Of a stretch of 64,000 nt of DNA, positions 9,223-19,154 are shown piece by piece. The notes below the pieces were generated by a model. That model worked only from the letters and a program-made list of their open reading frames with translations. It was not told where the DNA came from and made no database searches. This stretch comes from Streptomyces sp. NRRL F-5135 (lineage in GTDB: Bacteria > Actinomycetota > Actinomycetes > Streptomycetales > Streptomycetaceae): positions 1-64,000 of the forward strand of contig NZ_JOHR01000018.1 of the NCBI RefSeq assembly GCF_000719775.1, in the 5' to 3' direction. The position numbers and the translations under genes were made by a program. Each line of letters starts with the position of its first letter. Within the stretch, counting starts at the first letter, position 1.

Positions 9223-10515
9223 TTACTCCCCTTCAACACGCATGATGCTCGCGACACCGCGCACGGTGTCGAGCCCGCGCAGCGCTTCGACGGTCCCGGA
9301 GAGGGCCGAGTCCAGCGCGCGGTGGGTGACGACGACGAGGGACGCCTCGCCGTCCTTACCCGTCTGACGGACCGTGTCGATCGACACGCCGTGCTCGGCG
9401 AAGACCGTCGCCACCTGGGCGAGCACGCCCGGCTTGTCGGCCACGTCGAGCGAGATGTGGTACCGCGTCACCACCTCGCCCATGGGGCTCACGGGCAGCT
9501 GGGTGTACGCGGACTCGCCGGGCCCGACGGCTCCGGCGACCTTGTTGCGGCAGACGGCGACGAGATCGCCGAGCACGGCGGAGGCCGTCGGCGCGCCGCC
9601 CGCGCCGGGTCCGTAGAACATCAGCTGCCCGGCCGCCGCGGCCTCCACGAACACCGCGTTGTACGCCTCGCGCACGGACGCCAGCGGGTGGCTGAGGGGG
9701 ATCATCGCCGGGTGGACGCGCGCGGTGACGGACCGGCCGTCGGCGGCCCGCTCGCAGATCGCCAGCAGCTTGACGGTGCAGCCCATGCGCTGCGCGGAGG
9801 CCAGGTCGGCGGTGGTGATCTCCGTGATGCCCTCGCGGTGCACGTCGTCCAGGCCCACCCGGGTGTGGAAGGCGATCCCGGCCAGGATGGCGGCCTTGGC
9901 GGCGGCGTCGAAGCCCTCGACGTCGGCGGTCGGGTCGGCCTCCGCGTAGCCGAGCGCGGTGGCCTCGTCCAGCGCCTCGGAGTAGCCGGAGCCGAGCGTG
10001 TCCATCCGGTCGAGGATGAAGTTGGTCGTGCCGTTGACGATCCCGAGGACCCGGTTGACCGAGTCGCCGGCGAGGGATTCGCGCAGCGGCCGGACCAGCG
10101 GGATGGCGCCCGCGACGGCCGCCTCGAAGTAGAGGTCCTGGCCGTGCCGCTCGGCCGCCGCGTAGAGGGTCGTGCCGTCCTCGGCGAGCAGCGCCTTGTT
10201 GGCGGAGACGACCGACGCGCCGTGTTCGAACGCGGTGGTGATGAGCGTACGGGCGGGCTCGATGCCGCCGATGACCTCGACGACCACGTCTATGTCGCCG
10301 CGTTTGACGAGGGCGGTGGCGTCGGTGGTGACGAGCGCCGGGTCGATTCCCTCGCGCACCTTGTCGGGACGGCGGACGGCGACTCCGGCCAGTTCGACCG
10401 GGGCGCCTATCCGCGCGGCGAGATCGTCCGCCTGCGTCGTCATGATGCGCGCCACCTCGGAGCCGACCACGCCACAGCCCAGCAGGGCCACCTTCAGCGG
10501 ACGCGTACGCATCAT
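9223..10515 (-). CDS. hom: Homoserine dehydrogenase
   Basis: Hom reduces aspartate semialdehyde to homoserine, the branch point for threonine, methionine and isoleucine. The roughly 430-residue protein has an N-terminal Rossmann fold ([13 protein letters not shown]), the catalytic domain with [11 protein letters not shown] and [19 protein letters not shown], and a C-terminal ACT domain (about residues 350-430, [20 protein letters not shown]) that usually mediates threonine feedback. ATG ATG at 10515/10512 gives two possible starts; the frame is open further upstream but unlike the family. It sits 144 bases after lysA and just before thrC. Confidence 0.97.
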   Translation of the reverse strand: MMRTRPLKVALLGCGVVGSEVARIMTTQADDLAARIGAPVELAGVAVRRPDKVREGIDPALVTTDATALVKRGDIDVVVEVIGGIEPARTLITTAFEHGASVVSANKALLAEDGTTLYAAAERHGQDLYFEAAVAGAIPLVRPLRESLAGDSVNRVLGIVNGTTNFILDRMDTLGSGYSEALDEATALGYAEADPTADVEGFDAAAKAAILAGIAFHTRVGLDDVHREGITEITTADLASAQRMGCTVKLLAICERAADGRSVTARVHPAMIPLSHPLASVREAYNAVFVEAAAAGQLMFYGPGAGGAPTASAVLGDLVAVCRNKVAGAVGPGESAYTQLPVSPMGEVVTRYHISLDVADKPGVLAQVATVFAEHGVSIDTVRQTGKDGEASLVVVTHRALDSALSGTVEALRGLDTVRGVASIMRVEGE

Positions 10516-10659
10516 CCGATCCACGCCTTTCATCCCACACAGCCGTCGTTCGCGGCCGTCGTTGGCGGCCGTCGTCATGTCGCGATCGTCGTGTCGCGAT
10601 CCAGTCTCACGCACCGAACGGGAGTTTCTGCCCTCCGTCCAGATTGCGAGACGTGTATT

Positions 10660-12060
10660 TCAGTCTCCGACATCCAGTCGCAGAAGATCTTCCTCCGTCT
10701 CCCGCCGGACGATCACCCGGGCCACACCGTCCCGCACGGCGACGACGGGCGGCCGCAGCGCGTGGTTGTAGTTGCTCGCCATCGAACGGCAGTACGCGCC
10801 GGTGGCGGGCACGGCGACCAGGTCACCGGGCGCGAGGTCGGCGGGCAGGAACGCGTCCCGTACGACGATGTCACCGCTCTCGCAGTGCTTGCCGACGACG
10901 CGGGTGAGCATCGGCTCGGCGTCGGACCGGCGGGAGACGAGCGCCACGCTGTACTCGGCGTCGTACAGGGCCGTGCGGATGTTGTCGGACATGCCGCCGT
11001 CCACACTGACATACGTCCGCAGCCCCTCGAGCGGCTTGACCGTGCCGACCTCGTACAGCGTGAAGGCCGTGGGGCCGACGATCGCGCGGCCGGGCTCGAC
11101 CGAGATACGGGGGGTGGCGAGTCCGGCGGACTCACACTCACGGGTGACGATGTCGCGGAGGGCCTTCGCGATCTCGTGCGGTTCGCGCGGGTCGTCCTCG
11201 GAGGTGTACGCGATGCCGAGGCCGCCGCCCAGGTCGATCTCCGGCAGCTCGACGCCGTGCTCGTCGCGCACCTCGGCGAGGAGCTGGACGACCCGGCGGG
11301 CGGAGACCTCGAAGCCCGCCATGTCGAAGATCTGCGAGCCGATGTGCGAGTGGATGCCGGTCAGCTCGATCCCGTCCAGGCCGAGGGCCCGCCGGACGGC
11401 CTCGGCGGCCTGGCCGCCGGCCAGCGCGATGCCGAACTTCTGGTCCTCGTGGGCGGTGGCGATGAACTCGTGCGTGTGCGCCTCGACGCCCACGGTGACC
11501 CGGATCTGCACGGGCTGGCGGCGGCCGAGGCGCCGCGCGGTGTGCGCGACCCGCACGATCTCCTCGAACGAGTCCAGCACGATCCGGCCGACGCCGGCGG
11601 AGACGGCCCGCTCGATCTCGGCGGCGGACTTGTTGTTGCCGTGGAAGGCGATGCGCTCGGCGGGCATCCCGGCGGCCAGCGCGGTGGTCAGCTCGCCACC
11701 GGAACACACGTCGAGGTTGAGCCCCTCCTCCGTCAGCCAGCGCACGATCGCGCGGGACAGGAACGCCTTGCCCGCGTAGTACACGTCCGCGTCCGGGCCG
11801 AAGGCCTCGGCCCAGGCGCGGCAGCGGGCGCGGAAGTCGGCCTCGTCCAGGAAGTAGGCGGGGGTGCCGAACTCCTCGGCCAGCCGGGTCACCTCGATGC
11901 CGGCGACGGACACGACACCGGCGCTGTCGTCGGCCCGGCGGACCGTGCGCGACCAGACCTTCTCGTCCAGCGCGTTCAGGTCCTCGGCCGGGGCGGTGTA
12001 GTGGCCCTCGGGGTGGATATCGGCGTGCCGGGGTCCTGCGGGGTGTGCGGAACGGCTCAT
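10660..12060 (-). CDS. lysA: Diaminopimelate decarboxylase
   Basis: LysA decarboxylates meso-diaminopimelate to lysine with PLP. The roughly 466-residue fold-type III enzyme carries the PLP lysine in [12 protein letters not shown] (about residue 80), the glycine-rich [15 protein letters not shown], and [11 protein letters not shown] with the active-site cysteine from the partner subunit. The ATG at 12060 ([21 protein letters not shown]) is the genus start. The same frame happens to stay open far upstream, across the neighbouring nrtL, but that extension is not protein-like. The order nrtL-lysA-hom-thrC-thrB groups the aspartate-family genes. Confidence 0.97.
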   Translation of the reverse strand: MSRSAHPAGPRHADIHPEGHYTAPAEDLNALDEKVWSRTVRRADDSAGVVSVAGIEVTRLAEEFGTPAYFLDEADFRARCRAWAEAFGPDADVYYAGKAFLSRAIVRWLTEEGLNLDVCSGGELTTALAAGMPAERIAFHGNNKSAAEIERAVSAGVGRIVLDSFEEIVRVAHTARRLGRRQPVQIRVTVGVEAHTHEFIATAHEDQKFGIALAGGQAAEAVRRALGLDGIELTGIHSHIGSQIFDMAGFEVSARRVVQLLAEVRDEHGVELPEIDLGGGLGIAYTSEDDPREPHEIAKALRDIVTRECESAGLATPRISVEPGRAIVGPTAFTLYEVGTVKPLEGLRTYVSVDGGMSDNIRTALYDAEYSVALVSRRSDAEPMLTRVVGKHCESGDIVVRDAFLPADLAPGDLVAVPATGAYCRSMASNYNHALRPPVVAVRDGVARVIVRRETEEDLLRLDVGD

Positions 12061-12232
12061 CTCGTTGCTCTCTCGTGCTCTCTCGTGCTTTGTCCGCGCC
12101 GCTCGGCGGTGTTCCGGTCCCGGCGGTGTCCCGTCGGTGTCTCCGCGGTGTTCCGGGGGGCCCGGGCCCCGGTGGGGTGCGGGGGTCCGGGGCCCCGGCG
12201 TCCGGGAGCGGATCGGAGGTGCCGGGTGCGGC

Positions 12233-13267
12233 TCAGAGGTGTTCGGGGGCGTCGATGCCGAGCAGGGACAGGCCGCCGGCCAGCACGGTCCCTGCGGCGT
12301 CGGCGAGCGCCAGCCGGGAGCCGTGGGCGGCCGAGGGTTTCTCGTCCCCGAGGGGCAGCGGCCGGCTGCTCTCCTGGAAGCGCAGGAACGCGTCCGCCGT
12401 GTGTTCGAGGTGGCGGGCGAGCCGGTCGGGTGCGCGCAGCCGGGCCGCGGCCTCCAGGACGGCGGGGTGGTCGCCCAGGGCGGTGAGGAGGGGGGCCGCG
12501 GCGGGGTCGTGGGAGGTGGTGTGGGCCGCGTAGCGGGGAGCGATGCCGAGCCGGTCGGCGTTACGTGCGAGGGCGCGGGTGCGGGCGTAGGCGTAGCGCA
12601 CGCGGAAGAGGGGGTTGCTCTCGCGCTGGACGAGCAGGCCGTCGTTCCCGTCGCCGCCGTACGGACGGTCGTGTGCGGCGGGCCGCAGCAGTGCCCACCG
12701 GGCGGCGTCGGGCCCGAGCCGGTCGAAGAGTCCGCCGACGGCCAGGTCGTCACCGGGGCGCGCGGGCACGACCCGGGTGACCTCGTCGCCGCCCGGGTGG
12801 ACGACCGCGGTGGCGCCCTGCGAGCGCAGCAACAGGACGACGGTCTCGGTCCACACGTCGGCGCGCAACTCGCCGGCCGGGGCGAAGACGGCCGTCGTCC
12901 CCGCCAGCGCGTCGCCGTGCCCGTAGCGCGTACCGGCCGCGAGGACGGTACGCACCAGATCGGCATGGCCGTCGTGGGCCAGGGTGAAGTTCAGGAACCC
13001 AGGACCGGTCACCTCGACCCGCGCGACGCGGGGGTGCAGGGTCCCGGCGCGCACGATCTCGGCGCGCAGTATCTCGGCGACCTCACGGGCCGTGCGTCCG
13101 GCGGATCCGGCCATGCGCAGGGCGACATTGCTGGCGTAGTCCCCGGTGCCGCCGGGCCGCGGCCGTTCGACCACGACACGTTCGGGCACAGGCCCCGGGA
13201 GGGCATCGTCCTCGACCGCGCGGGAGACGGCGTGCAGCACGGTGCGGGACAGCTCGGCGGGGGTCAC
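12233..13267 (-). CDS. nrtL: ArgS-related anticodon-binding protein NrtL
   Basis: The 344-residue protein resembles arginyl-tRNA synthetase with the catalytic HIGH/KMSKS region lost or decayed. An N-terminal ArgS-like add-on domain ([27 protein letters not shown], about residues 75-115) is followed by a short degenerate core and a C-terminal DALR anticodon-binding-like domain ([16 protein letters not shown], about 210-344). I recognise it as the Streptomyces NrtL family, always just upstream of lysA. The role is not established; a regulatory or tRNA-related function is an inference. The start is GTG at 13267 with a weak ribosome-binding site. Confidence 0.85.
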   Translation of the reverse strand: MTPAELSRTVLHAVSRAVEDDALPGPVPERVVVERPRPGGTGDYASNVALRMAGSAGRTAREVAEILRAEIVRAGTLHPRVARVEVTGPGFLNFTLAHDGHADLVRTVLAAGTRYGHGDALAGTTAVFAPAGELRADVWTETVVLLLRSQGATAVVHPGGDEVTRVVPARPGDDLAVGGLFDRLGPDAARWALLRPAAHDRPYGGDGNDGLLVQRESNPLFRVRYAYARTRALARNADRLGIAPRYAAHTTSHDPAAAPLLTALGDHPAVLEAAARLRAPDRLARHLEHTADAFLRFQESSRPLPLGDEKPSAAHGSRLALADAAGTVLAGGLSLLGIDAPEHL

Positions 13268-13322
13268 GGGACCAGCGTATGGGAGGAGGGGGGTGGTCCG
13301 GCGAACCGGTTTCGCCATGCGG

Positions 13323-13853
13323 TCACATGAGAGGCCGGCCGCCCGCGCTGCCCGCTGTCCGGCCGGCGCCCGGCCGGCCCTCCAGGGGCGTCGGCCGCGC
13401 CGGATTCTCCGGCCTGCCCGGGCTCCCCTGCCGCTCCCCACCGCCCGGCCTCCCCGGCGTCTCCGCCCGCTCGGGCCACTCCCGGCGGATCAGCCGCCGT
13501 ACGAGCCTGACCAGCTCGGACGGCTCGAAGGGCTTGGCGAGGAAGGCGTCCACCCCGGCGGCGAGACCGGCCTCCGTCTCGTGCTGCGTACACGCGCTGA
13601 CGATCGCCAGCGGCACCGCGCTGGTCCGCGGGTCGGCGCGCAGCCGGGCCGCGGTGGCCAGCCCGTCCATGCGGGGCATCACGACATCGAGCGTCACGGC
13701 GTCGGGCCGCACCCGGTGCACCACGTCCAGGCATTCGGCACCGTCGGCCGCGGTCACGACCTCGAAGCCCTCAAGTTCGAGATTGACCCTGATCAGCTGT
13801 CGGATGACTCTGTTGTCGTCGACAACGAGCACCCGCCCCGACGCGCCGGACAC
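13323..13853 (-). CDS. Single-domain response regulator with disordered tail
   Basis: A CheY-like receiver domain (about residues 6-122) has the acidic pair DD in VLVVDDNRVIRQL, the phosphoacceptor Asp in DAVTLDVVMPRMDG, the switch Ser/Thr region VSACT and the lysine in FLAKPFEPSEL. No output domain follows. Instead about 50 residues of Pro, Gly and Arg-rich sequence end the protein. No kinase is adjacent. The gene is conserved next to nrtL in Streptomyces. The start is taken as GTG at 13853 (VSGASGRVLVVDD); another GTG at 13913 would add 20 residues. Confidence 0.85.
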   Translation of the reverse strand: MSGASGRVLVVDDNRVIRQLIRVNLELEGFEVVTAADGAECLDVVHRVRPDAVTLDVVMPRMDGLATAARLRADPRTSAVPLAIVSACTQHETEAGLAAGVDAFLAKPFEPSELVRLVRRLIRREWPERAETPGRPGGGERQGSPGRPENPARPTPLEGRPGAGRTAGSAGGRPLM

Positions 13854-13957
13854 AACTCGAGAGTAGGTCCGACTCCCGTGCCGCGTCCGGGTTTTCCCCA
13901 CTTCCACCGACACGGCCCCATGGTCGGGCCCGGTGTGGCCTCATTGGTGCCGGCCGT

Positions 13958-14914
13958 TCATGACGGCCCGTCCGCCGGCCGTGAGCCAGGACGCGATGTC
14001 ATGAGCCGCGCGATCTCGTCCGCGGCCGTCAGCGGCAGTGTGTGGTGCGAGGCCCCGGGCACCACGTCGACCAGCGCGCCGGGCAGGGCCGCCGCGGCGG
14101 CGCGCGCCACCCGGACCGCGTCGTGGCACCGGGCACGCCCGGCGAACAGCGCGAGCACGGGCACTCCGGTGCCGTCGAGTCGCGCGGTGTCGGGCCGGGG
14201 TCCGGTGACGGGCCGTACGGCGGGGAAGCCGGCGGACGCCTCCTGGAGCCGCAGCCAGGCCACGTCGAGCCCGCCGTCTTCGCGGACGCCTCCTCGGTGG
14301 ACGGCTCCTTCGTGGACGGCCCCTTCGGGCGCTGCCCCTTCGAAGGCACCGCCCGACTCCCAGGTCAGGAAGGTACGGATGCGCCGTGGCGTGGGGCGCG
14401 CCAGCATGGGCAGGGCCCGGAGCACGTAACCGGGGCGGAACCCCGCGAAGACCTGGGTCGGATCCAGCAGCACCAGCCGGCGCAGCCGCCGCGGCGCGTG
14501 GACGGCGTAGTGGGCGGCGATCCAGGCGCCGTACGAATGCCCGGCGAGCTCGACCGGTCCGGCGGGCCCGGTGGACCTGTCGAGCCCGTCGAGCACGGCG
14601 TCCAGCCAGGCGACGAGGTCGGCCACCGACCGCATCCGCCGTCCCCCGGCCGGCACGCTCAGCCCGGGGTCGCCCATCAGGTCCACCGCGTGCACCCGGT
14701 GGTTCCGCCCGAGCCCGGCGGCACAGGCACCCCACACCGTGGACGTCGCCCTGCCACCGGGCAGCAGGACGAACGGCGGCGCGTCGGCGGGCCCGGTGCT
14801 GTTGACCCGGGTGAGGCCGTAGGGGGTGCTCAGCTCGGTGGCTGCGACAGGCCCGGGCCACTCCTGGAGCACGGCGTCGTAGGCGTCCCGGAAAGAGTCG
14901 CGCACCGTGGTCAT
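13958..14914 (-). CDS. Alpha/beta hydrolase
   Basis: The 318-residue cytoplasmic alpha/beta-fold protein has the oxyanion-hole region VLLPGGRATSTVWG, the nucleophile elbow GHSYGAW (Ser near residue 128) and a C-terminal catalytic His in GASHHTLPL. The substrate is unknown. An Ala/Gly-rich insertion (GAAPEGAVHEGAVHRGG, near 195-215) is made of short repeats. It is transcribed divergently from a MarR gene, with a perfect inverted repeat between them, so it is probably the target of that regulator. The ATG at 14914 fits the fold. Confidence 0.85.
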   Translation of the reverse strand: MTTVRDSFRDAYDAVLQEWPGPVAATELSTPYGLTRVNSTGPADAPPFVLLPGGRATSTVWGACAAGLGRNHRVHAVDLMGDPGLSVPAGGRRMRSVADLVAWLDAVLDGLDRSTGPAGPVELAGHSYGAWIAAHYAVHAPRRLRRLVLLDPTQVFAGFRPGYVLRALPMLARPTPRRIRTFLTWESGGAFEGAAPEGAVHEGAVHRGGVREDGGLDVAWLRLQEASAGFPAVRPVTGPRPDTARLDGTGVPVLALFAGRARCHDAVRVARAAAAALPGALVDVVPGASHHTLPLTAADEIARLMTSRPGSRPADGPS

Positions 14915-14925
14915 GCTCGCCCCGT

Positions 14926-14960
14926 TCTCTCGTTGAGCGATAATCTCGCACAACGAGAGA
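14926..14960. promoter_or_regulatory. Inverted-repeat operator between hydrolase and MarR
   Basis: The perfect 10-base arms TCTCTCGTTG (14926-14935) and CAACGAGAGA (14951-14960) are separated by 15 bases. The site lies in the 75-base divergent intergenic region. This is the expected place for a MarR-family regulator to control both genes. Confidence 0.7.
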
Positions 14961-14989
14961 GTTTAGGTGTGTGACGGAGGCGGAGGCCA

Positions 14990-15454
14990 GTGAACGACAA
15001 CCGGGAAGAACTCGTCCATCTGCTGCGCGCGGTGACCGTCGCTTTCGGCCTGCGCCAGAGCGAGTTCGCGGCCGCCCATGGCATGCACCCCACCGACGTC
15101 CGGGCCCTGATCTGTCTCCTGGACGCCGCCCGCGCCGGCGAACCCGCCACCGCCGGCCTGCTGGGCGCCCGGATCGCCCTCAACTCGGCCGGTACCACCG
15201 CCGTCATCGACCGGCTGGAGCGCCTGGGGTACGTGGCCCGCGTGCGCGACGCCGACGACCGCCGGCGCGTCCTGCTGCGGGTCACTCCGGAGGCGATGCG
15301 GCTGGGACGCGGCTTCTTCGGCCCGCTGCTCGACCGGTTGACGGAGCAGCTGAGCGATTTCGACGCGGCGGAACGTGCCGTGATCCGCCGCTTCCTGACG
15401 GGAGCACGGGATGTGTTCGAGGCCGCCGGTGCCACGGACCGTCCAGCGGAGTGA
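14990..15454 (+). CDS. MarR-family transcriptional regulator
   Basis: The 154-residue winged-helix protein has the recognition region LLGARIALNSAGTTAVIDRL and the wing DADDRRRVLLRVT. These domains bind palindromic operators as dimers and usually release on binding small phenolic or oxidised ligands. It is divergent to the hydrolase gene around the 14926-14960 inverted repeat, so autoregulation plus control of the hydrolase is inferred. The ATG at 14990 is preceded by GGAGGC. Confidence 0.88.
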   Translation: MNDNREELVHLLRAVTVAFGLRQSEFAAAHGMHPTDVRALICLLDAARAGEPATAGLLGARIALNSAGTTAVIDRLERLGYVARVRDADDRRRVLLRVTPEAMRLGRGFFGPLLDRLTEQLSDFDAAERAVIRRFLTGARDVFEAAGATDRPAE

Positions 15455-15562
15455 CGACGCGACGCGGGCGGCGGCCCCGGAGGACGCGGGCACGGCCCGC
15501 ACCGGCTCCTCTCCGGCTCCTCGGCGGCGACGCACACCCCCGCTCGCCCTAGTCTCGGTCCC

Positions 15563-15964
15563 ATGGAACAGAACGAGGTCGTCCTCAGGGCCATCGGCAT
15601 CCTGACCCGGTCCGCGCAATGGCGTCGGCAGGCGGAGGCCGGTGACGCGGGTGGCGACGGGCCGCTCGGCGACGGCCGGAGCGGCGGCGACCCGCTCGGC
15701 GACGACCCGGGCACGGGCCAGATCGCCGCGCTGCTCGCCGAGGTCTTCCCGTCCGTCCCGGTGCGGGAGGAGGCCACCGCGCTGGAGGCCGCCCACGCGG
15801 TGACCGAGGCGGCGCTGCCCGCGGTGATGCGGCTGATCGGGGCGTTCACCTACGTCTTCGCGGAACTCGCGGAGGCCCACGACAGCGGCCGTACGGACAT
15901 CACGTCGGAGCAGTTGCTCCGGGAGCTGGCGCTGCGGATGTCGCGCGCGGGCGACGCGGTGTGA
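15563..15964 (+). CDS. Conserved hypothetical protein
   Basis: I do not recognise a named family. The 133-residue acidic protein has a charged start (MEQNEVVLRAIGILTR), a Gly/Asp-rich low-complexity stretch (about residues 27-50) and a helical C-terminal half (EVFPSVPVREEATALEAAHA through LLRELALRMSRAG) with no membrane segment. It follows the MarR gene on the same strand and converges on the MFS gene. The start codon lies at a plausible place, but no good ribosome-binding site was seen. Confidence 0.55.
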   Translation: MEQNEVVLRAIGILTRSAQWRRQAEAGDAGGDGPLGDGRSGGDPLGDDPGTGQIAALLAEVFPSVPVREEATALEAAHAVTEAALPAVMRLIGAFTYVFAELAEAHDSGRTDITSEQLLRELALRMSRAGDAV

Positions 15965-16067
15965 CCGGTGCGCGGGGCCCCCGGCGCACAGACCCGTGCG
16001 CCGACGGGTGCCGGGACGTCCGCGGCCGCTCCACGGCCGGCCCCGCCCGTGCCGGCGTGGCAGGGCG

Positions 16068-17306
16068 TCACGCGGCCCGGTCCTCGTCTGCCGCCCGGTC
16101 CGGACGGCGTGGCAGCACCGCCACCGCCGCCACCGGGATCGCCGCGAGGACCAGCCAGGGCACCGCCACCGGGAGGCCGGCGTCGAGGAGGGTGCCGGTC
16201 GCCGAGCTGCCGAGCAGGACCATCAGGCCCGAGACGGACGACATCGCGCCCGTGTAGAGGCCGAGTCGGCCGGGTTCGGCGAGGTCGGGGACCCAGGCCC
16301 GGGCGGCCGGGGCGACCAGCATCTGGCCGAGCGTGAGCAGGACGACGAAGCCCGCCCCGGGCAGCAGGCCCGCCCCTCCCGTCCAGCCGGCCGGCCGGGC
16401 CGCCGCCACGACGGCGAAGCCCACGGCGATGAGCAGCAGCCCCGCGGCCATCGAGCGGCGCGGGCCGAGCCGGCCGGCCCGGCGGGTGACCGGCAACTGC
16501 GCGGTGACCACCAGCAGCGACGAGAGCGCGAACAGCCAGGACAGCGGCGCCTGGGAGCCCGCCGCGCGCCCCACCTCGGCGGGGAGGGCGAGGTAGAGCT
16601 GGTTGTACGCGAGGAGGTACGTGCCGTACGCCAGGCAGAGCGCGAGGAACCGGCGGTTGCCGAGCATGAGCCGCAGGCCGCCGGGCCGGACCCGGACACG
16701 GCCCGGGATGTGCTGGGGCAGCAGCCGCCAGTGTCCGGCCAGGACGAGCACGAAGACCGCGGCCCCGGCCAGGCAGACCGTACGGAAGTCCAGGGCGAGC
16801 AGCAGCCCGCCCAGCAGCGGCCCGGCGAACGCGCCGGCCTGTCCCGCCACCGTGAGCAGGGCCAGGACCTCGGTCCTTGGGCCTTCGCCCGCCTCCTCCC
16901 TGGCCACCGCCTGCCGGGCGACCTCCGACTCCACGGCCGGCGAGAAGAGCGCCGCCGCGAAGCCGATCAGCAGTACCGCGCCGATGACCGCCCAGGTCCG
17001 CTCCGCGTGGCCGAGCCAGACGAAACCGGCGACGCGCAGGGCGCAGCCGGTGAGGACCACCGGCCGTACGCCGTACCGGTCGGTCAGCGCGCCGCCGACC
17101 ACGAACAGGCCCTGCTGGCTGAACGTACGCAGGCCGAGCACCAGCCCGACCAGCCAGCCGGCCATGCCTATCGCCGTGCCCAGGTGTTCGGCGAGGAAGG
17201 GCAGGACGGCGAAGAAGGCGAGATTGAAGGCGAGCTGAGTGAGGATCAGCAGGCGCGGCAGCGGGGACAGGCTCCGCCACGTGCGCCAGGTGGGCGCGGT
17301 ACGCAC
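16068..17306 (-). CDS. MFS transporter, probable metallophore exporter
   Basis: The 412-residue protein has about 12 membrane segments and the MFS loop motif ALTDRYGVRPVVLTG between segments 2 and 3 (about residues 75-95). It starts six bases after the stop of the fused permease gene, as the third gene of the Zur-box operon. In opine-metallophore systems (CntE of Staphylococcus aureus) an MFS protein exports the free chelator that the ABC importer brings back. The same job is inferred here from context only. No biosynthesis genes are adjacent. Confidence 0.8.
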   Translation of the reverse strand: MRTAPTWRTWRSLSPLPRLLILTQLAFNLAFFAVLPFLAEHLGTAIGMAGWLVGLVLGLRTFSQQGLFVVGGALTDRYGVRPVVLTGCALRVAGFVWLGHAERTWAVIGAVLLIGFAAALFSPAVESEVARQAVAREEAGEGPRTEVLALLTVAGQAGAFAGPLLGGLLLALDFRTVCLAGAAVFVLVLAGHWRLLPQHIPGRVRVRPGGLRLMLGNRRFLALCLAYGTYLLAYNQLYLALPAEVGRAAGSQAPLSWLFALSSLLVVTAQLPVTRRAGRLGPRRSMAAGLLLIAVGFAVVAAARPAGWTGGAGLLPGAGFVVLLTLGQMLVAPAARAWVPDLAEPGRLGLYTGAMSSVSGLMVLLGSSATGTLLDAGLPVAVPWLVLAAIPVAAVAVLPRRPDRAADEDRAA

Positions 17307-17312
17307 TCCTCC

Positions 17313-19154
17313 TCACTCCTCCGTCGCGTGTCGCCTCGGCTCGGGCCGCCGCCGTCGCGGCGTCGGCACGTCCGTACGCGCACGCCACCCCGGGCCCTGT
17401 CCCCGTCCCCGTGCGTACCGCGGAAGGCGCACCCCGCCCGCCGCCGTCACCGCGAGCGCGCCCAGCAGGGCCAGCACGGCGGCCGGTGCCAGCACGGACC
17501 ACGGCGCGCGTTCCGCGTACGGCAGGTTCTCGGCGAGCAGCAGGCCCCACTCGGGCGAGGGCGGCTGCGCGCCCAGCCCCAGGAAGCCCAGGGCCGCCAG
17601 CGCCAGGGCCACCCCGGGCAGGCGCAGCAGCGCGTGGCGGAGGACGGGCGGGACGACGGCGGGCAGCAGTTCGCGCCGCAGCACGTACGCCTCGCTCGCG
17701 CCCAGCGCGCGGGTGGCGGTGATGTGCGTGGCGGCCCGTTCCCGCTCCAGCAGCGCGCCGGCGTGCGCGGCCAGGGGCGCCCAGGCGACGGCGGCCACGG
17801 CCAGCGCGGGGGTGGCCGGTCCGCTGCCCGCGATCCCGGCGACGAGGAGCCCGGCGAGTACCGGCGGTACGGCGTTGACCGTGTCCACGACGGCGCCCGA
17901 CACCCTCGGTACGAGTCCGAGCAGCACGCCGGCCACCAGCGCGGCAGCGCTCACCGCCAGCGCGACGGCGAGCGTGCCGAGGGCCCCGTGCGCGACGCGC
18001 GCCAGGACGTCGCGCCCCAGCGCGTCGGTGCCGAACGGATGCTCCCAGGACGGCGCGGCCAGCCGGGCGGCCGTGTCCAGCCCCAGCGGATCCCGGGCCA
18101 GCCCGAACGCCACCACCGCGACCAGCAGCGCCCCGTACACCAGCGGCGCCGTCCGGCGTCCCGGCGGGGCGGGCCGGGGCGGCGACTGTACGGCGCCGTC
18201 GCGCAGCGCCGGGCCCAGCAGCAGGCGCGCCGCCGCCCGGGCGAGGCCGCCCGCGACGGCGGCGAGCAGGACCAGCGCGAGCGTGCCGGCCTGGAGTACG
18301 GGCAGGTCCTGGGCGGTCGCGGCCTCCAGCGTGAGCCGGCCCAGCCCCGGAATGTCGAAGATCTGCTCCACCGCGACCGCGCCGCCGGTGAGGCCGACCA
18401 CGAACAGCCCGAGGTTCGGCAGCAGGCCGGGCACGCAGTGCCGCAGCGCCTGTCGCGCGACGCGCCTGCCCGACAGCCCGCGCGCGGCGGCGGCCGAAGC
18501 CCAGGGCTGCGCGAGGACGCCGGGCAGCGCGTCGGCGAGCAGCCGGCCGAGCAGCGCCCCGGCGGGCAGTCCGAGCGCCAGCGAGGGCAGGACCATCCAC
18601 CGCGGCCCGTACCAGCCGAGCGCGGGCAGCCAGCCGAGCTGGACGCCCACCACGGTGGCCAGGACCGACGCGGTCAGGAATTCGGGGAGCGCGGCGAGCA
18701 TCGCGGCCGTACCACCGGCGCGCGGGCTGCCGAGCCGGCGGCGCGCGCCGAGCCACAGGGGCCGGGCACACACCGCCGCGGCCGTGGAGAGCGCGACCAC
18801 CATGGCCCCGGCCATCAGCAGCAGGGAGACGCCGAGGGCCTGTCCCACGGCGGGCAGGACGGCCGATCCGGAGATCCACGAATGCCCGGCGTCGCCCTGC
18901 GCCAGGGCTCCGAGCCAGTCCCCGAGGAGGCGGAAGGGGCCCGCGTCCAGGCCGAGTTGGTCCCGTACGGCCGCCAGCGCCTCCGGGGTGGGGTCGCGCT
19001 CGGCCGACCGCGCCTTGAGGACGGTCAGCGCGGGGTCGGTACGGGAGAGCCAGGGCAGCAGGCCGACGAGGCAGACCAGCAGCCCGGCGAGGGTGAGGCG
19101 CCAGAGGGCGGTGAGCGCGGCGGAGGCGGGACGGGCGGTGGGTACGCCGGTCAT
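17313..19154 (-). CDS. Fused ABC permease (DppB-DppC / NikB-NikC type)
   Basis: This 613-residue membrane protein joins two importer permeases usually made as separate proteins. The first half (residues 1 to about 300) has a DppB-like N-terminal helix, a periplasmic segment and the EAA-like loop AAAARGLSGRRVARQALRHC. A short linker (PPRPAPPGRR) leads to a DppC-like half with HPFGTDALGRDVLARVAHGA and a second EAA-like loop (TRALGASEAYVLRRELLP). A Pro/Arg tail ends it. The start overlaps the stop of the binding-protein gene by four bases (ATGA). No ABC ATPase gene lies in the operon, so the energising subunit must be encoded elsewhere. Confidence 0.88.
   Translation of the reverse strand: MTGVPTARPASAALTALWRLTLAGLLVCLVGLLPWLSRTDPALTVLKARSAERDPTPEALAAVRDQLGLDAGPFRLLGDWLGALAQGDAGHSWISGSAVLPAVGQALGVSLLLMAGAMVVALSTAAAVCARPLWLGARRRLGSPRAGGTAAMLAALPEFLTASVLATVVGVQLGWLPALGWYGPRWMVLPSLALGLPAGALLGRLLADALPGVLAQPWASAAAARGLSGRRVARQALRHCVPGLLPNLGLFVVGLTGGAVAVEQIFDIPGLGRLTLEAATAQDLPVLQAGTLALVLLAAVAGGLARAAARLLLGPALRDGAVQSPPRPAPPGRRTAPLVYGALLVAVVAFGLARDPLGLDTAARLAAPSWEHPFGTDALGRDVLARVAHGALGTLAVALAVSAAALVAGVLLGLVPRVSGAVVDTVNAVPPVLAGLLVAGIAGSGPATPALAVAAVAWAPLAAHAGALLERERAATHITATRALGASEAYVLRRELLPAVVPPVLRHALLRLPGVALALAALGFLGLGAQPPSPEWGLLLAENLPYAERAPWSVLAPAAVLALLGALAVTAAGGVRLPRYARGRGQGPGWRARTDVPTPRRRRPEPRRHATEE

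Noticed and set aside
10660..12966. 768-codon frame that would extend LysA far upstream
   Set aside because: The added N-terminal part overlaps nrtL in another frame and lacks homology; the ATG at 12060 gives the normal LysA.
15850..18879. 1009-codon minus-strand frame over the MFS and permease genes
   Set aside because: Runs in an alternative frame of two clear membrane proteins and has an Arg/Ala/Gly shadow composition.
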